Program-made: the position numbers and the translations under genes
In this document: positions 28,105-30,819 of the stretch, piece by piece
How positions within the stretch are numbered: the first letter of the stretch is position 1
Layout of the letters: the number at the start of each line of letters is the position of its first letter
The notes under the pieces: model-generated
The model's input: only the letters and a program-made list of their open reading frames with translations
What the model was told of the DNA's origin: nothing
The model's database searches: none
NCBI GenBank assembly: GCA_003427395.1
Contig: BFEA01000389.1
Location: 1,405,998 to 1,436,816 of the forward strand
Origin: Chara braunii
Taxonomy: Eukaryota > Streptophyta > Charophyceae > Charales > Characeae
Direction of reading: 5' to 3'
DNA: 30,819 nucleotides

Positions 28105-30068
28105 ATGGTGGCTGAAAGAACACCAGGGCAGGAGATCGGTGTGGTCGATGAGGCCGGACCATTGAGTCTAGGTGTTGTGAATCTCGTCAGTGATGGGAGC
28201 GAGGACATTGGGGCCCCCGACAATGTAGAAGGGGAGGGCGGGACATTTGAAGAACAACAACTGCAACCTGTAGAGTCTTTTGACAGCTCCCTCAAGCTGG
28301 CGGCACTCATTTTCTCTGTCAGGGGCAGCGTTGGCATGTAGCAGAATGACATCGATGCTCTCTTGTCACTTCTCACACACCTGAGATTCAGCACGAGAGG
28401 CATCACATATCATAATAGTCGAGAGTGTTTGACATGGGCAGGGAGTCAAGCGGAGGCTGCTGGATGGCAAGAGCGTGATTTACGTTGTGATGATTGGCCA
28501 CTAGATGCGTACGCCATTTTGTGGCACCGCGACTGGCGAACGACCTTTGTGTCGATTTTGCATATCGCATTACAGAAATGCGAGACAACGTCTTCTCTGA
28601 AAATGTCTCCTCCGTTAGAGCACCTCAATATATCCAGCCGACGCACTCGGGCGCTAAGTTATTACATCCAGAGTATTATTAGAGCGGACAAAGGTGTGGA
28701 TAGGAATGATAATCAACGTTATGTTATCCTTCTATCATTGTATTCGTCTGTCGTGACGAAGGATGGGGTCTGGAATCCACCGCGTACAGAAAACGAAAGA
28801 CCTTTCTTTTGCACAAGGCCCTTACAGTGGTGTTGAAGTTCCCGAAGGAGGCATCTCATGACGGCATAATTATACCAACAGAGCGATTCGGGGAGATAAC
28901 TGTCCACCCTTTCATCCTCAACTATATTCAGGACTATCTAGAAAGATGTGTCATTGCAACTATGAAATTTGGTCCGTATCCAACATGCACCGTGTCGAAA
29001 AACGACTTTTATGTCGTCGCCGATTTCACAAACTGCAGGAGATCACAGACACTGGAAACACAACTCGCAGCAGATGTGTTCAACGCCGATAACATCGACA
29101 TTTGCCGTACCACTGAAGCACGAATGTCACAGTTGAACATGCACAAGCATGTTCAAGAGAACGGCCTTTAGGGATTCTACAGGGGCCCCAATGGTGATGA
29201 TGCTCAGCTAGACTACCACCTGACATTGCAACCGGACCGTATGCACACAATCGAGCATGGCATATTCTTGCACATGATTGACACATTCAGGACTGCAGCC
29301 TTTGAGAAGCTGGCACACTTACCGCACATCGAGATCCTGAAGGAACTGGATGCAAGGTTGCAAAACGCTACTGAGAGATGCGCCCGAACATACCCCCAAC
29401 TTGTGCTGCCCGTGACCACTGACAGCGACTTTTTTTCGCGGGAGGGACGGTTTGAGGCCAAGCAAAATCGGTTAGTCATGACGGTGTGCATATTCCTTAT
29501 TTATAATATTATCCCACGCTCGATAGGCAAGGGCATTACCATTTGTTTTGTGAAACTAATGGAAATGTACATACTCGTATTTCGGTGCACGACACACACT
29601 CGTGTTTCACCTGATGAAGATGCTTTGATCACAGACTTCGTAATGACCATCAAAGCAAAACAGGGAAAATATCATCTATCAACATGAAAAATTCCCAAGT
29701 TGCACGATCTTTTGCATCCGAGAACATGCATTGAGCGATCCGGTGTCCCCGACACCTTCGCGGCTGATGTATGGGAGCATCACCACAGGAAGTTCTGCAA
29801 ACAATCATACCTGTCATCAAACAATCCGAAAACTTCAACCCAGATGGTGAACCATGTATATCAGTCATTGGCATTGCATGAAGAAACAGAGATCGTAAGG
29901 AAACGAAGGAAGAGAACGGTTGGGAATCGGTCGTCCGTGACAGATTGTATGGTCACTGGAATGAACACCCTCACACTACGCGATATAGCAACTCTTCAAT
30001 TGCGGTGGTTCAACATCGATAACGAGTACATACAGGAGGAGGAAAGCATTGACAACCTTGCGTGTTAG
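28105..30068 (+). pseudogene. Plavaka-like DDE transposase, interrupted
   Basis: Coding-like plus-strand sequence of about 1.96 kb. Frame 1 runs from ATG 28105 to 28836 with a TAG at 28339-28341. Near 28810-28836 it shifts to frame 0, which continues to 30068 with a TAG at 29169-29171 and a TGA at 29685-29687. Family-like features appear in order: DIDALLSLL and WPLDAYAILWHRDW (N-terminal region); ITVHPFILNYIQDYLERCVI, like the Plavaka block before the zinc-binding P-x-C; LDYHLTLQPDRMHTIEHGIF; and KIPKLHDLLHPRTCIERSG then WEHHHRKFCKQSYLSSNNPK, matching the C-terminal PK-H-L-H ... E-H motif. A middle part is probably lost at the frame junction. Such enzymes cut and paste DNA transposons, and this copy looks inactive. 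Confidence 0.6.
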
Positions 30069-30314
30069 ATACTCAAAGAGCTTCCTTGTAGACTCAATTT
30101 CCGAGCTGCGCTGAAAACAAACATGGTGGAAAATGGTTGTCAACCTCCTTCTCACGAACTACTCATACACACACCGACACCTATGTAACACACGCGGACG
30201 CGTCCGCAGGGTCGAGCTCGGATCGCAGACCCAAATGGGACCGCATCCGCGGCCTACCTGGTCCACACCGCGGACCCGATTTTACACGAATTTTCCAGAA
30301 TTAAATAATAGGTG
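30069..30314. other. Spacer with GC-rich palindromes
   Basis: The perfect palindrome GCGGACGCGTCCGC lies at 30191-30204. Several CCGCGG and GCGGACCC/GGGTC copies follow to about 30280, in otherwise AT-rich DNA. This clustering resembles subterminal repeats of a DNA transposon and lies about 120 bp beyond the transposase-like frame. No terminal repeat was proved. Confidence 0.45.
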
Positions 30315-30376
30315 AAAAAAAAAAAATGCGGTTGTAGGGAATTTTAAGCCCTACAACCCAATTTTTTTTTTTTTTT
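30315..30376. repeat. Perfect hairpin flanked by A and T runs
   Basis: The stem GGTTGTAGGG (30330-30339) pairs with CCCTACAACC (30349-30358) around the loop AATTTTAAG. A12 on the left and T15 on the right extend the complementarity. It may be a tiny foldback element. Confidence 0.75.
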
Positions 30377-30617
30377 GAATCCGACTTTGTTTAGGATTTT
30401 TTAAAAATCAAAAACGAAATTTGATTTCAAGAAATGTAAAAAACAAAATGTAAAGAAAAGCAGAATTTTTTTTTGGTCATTTTTTATCATGAGATATATG
30501 CTCCGTGAGTTCTCCTGTATTTTTTTAGAAATGAAATTATGTTTTTTGCAGAAGTATGAGGTGTTTTAAAAAAATGCAGATGCAAAATTAAAAAAAAAGA
30601 AAAAAAAAGGGGGGTTT
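30377..30617. other. AT-rich spacer
   Basis: Poly-A and poly-T interrupted sequence with no recognised gene or repeat family. Confidence 0.5.
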
Positions 30618-30647
30618 GATTGACTGATTGATTGATTGATTGATTGG
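30618..30647. repeat. (GATT)n microsatellite
   Basis: About seven GATT units with one GACT variant. Confidence 0.85.
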
Positions 30648-30690
30648 TGGTGGGGGAGGAGTCGCCTCACCTCCCCGCCACCCACCATGT

Positions 30691-30745
<55 letters not shown>

Positions 30746-30819
30746 TTCACGCGCCGATCTTGGAATCGCGCGCGCATACACACAAACACACACACGCGCA
30801 CACACACACACACACACTC
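30691..30819. repeat. (CA)n microsatellite at right edge
   Basis: (CA)n at 30691-30740 and again from about 30776 to the window end, separated by a GC-rich break (GCGCCGATCTTGGAATCGCG). Confidence 0.85.

Noticed and set aside
1-30819. tRNA or rRNA genes
   Set aside because: No cloverleaf with matching A and B boxes or conserved rRNA segments was found by eye. A tRNAscan run would settle this.

Overview
The window reads as repeat-dominated nuclear DNA of a eukaryote. The signs are LTR retrotransposons, long microsatellites and satellites, MITE-like elements, and protein remnants with no bacterial-style operons or ribosome binding sites. A plant or streptophyte-alga source would fit the chromovirus-type Ty3/gypsy elements, the initiator-tRNA-Met-like primer sites and a Plavaka-like transposase, but the species cannot be fixed from this sequence. 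No intact housekeeping gene, rRNA or tRNA was seen.

Left part, 1-18844: two related Ty3/gypsy elements lie in tandem, both on the minus strand. Element 1 (373-6613) is badly decayed. Its 3' LTR is cut to 18 bp, the integrase core and the catalytic part of reverse transcriptase are deleted, and the gag start codon is lost. Element 2 (9942-18844, about 8.9 kb) is complete in layout: LTRs of 1061 and 1069 bp, PPT, PBS, gag, zinc knuckle, protease, RT, RNase H, integrase and a chromodomain-like tail. It is dead, with several in-frame stops and frameshifts. Between them (6614-9941) are two adjacent hAT-like MITEs sharing a (TA)n block, a long imperfect hairpin, a poly-T tract, a 152-bp duplication and an exact-period 25-bp minisatellite.

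Middle part, 18845-21732: after an (ATC)n microsatellite comes a plus-strand coding-like block. A reading frame at 19398-21044 is open except for three internal stops and seems to contain a duplicated two-part module anchored by (N/G)WV motifs. Directly downstream, in another frame, an uninterrupted 148-codon ORF (21127-21573) encodes an unmistakable histone H3 fold. It has a non-canonical tail and a lengthened loop 1, as in centromeric H3 (CENH3/CENP-A). This is the most interesting object in the window.

Right part, 21733-30819: low-complexity DNA leads into a 3.1-kb satellite field (23360-26450). Eight copies of a roughly 95-bp palindrome-bearing unit are embedded there in a CA-rich oligonucleotide repeat. 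An unrecognised 152-codon ORF follows. Then a decayed Plavaka-like DDE transposase gene (28105-30068) sits behind a tandem TATAAAAG promoter-like sequence. The right end holds GC-rich palindromes, a perfect hairpin between A and T runs, and microsatellites. Most coding-like sequence here belongs to mobile elements. The H3-like ORF is the exception and may be a host gene, a retrocopy or a captured gene.
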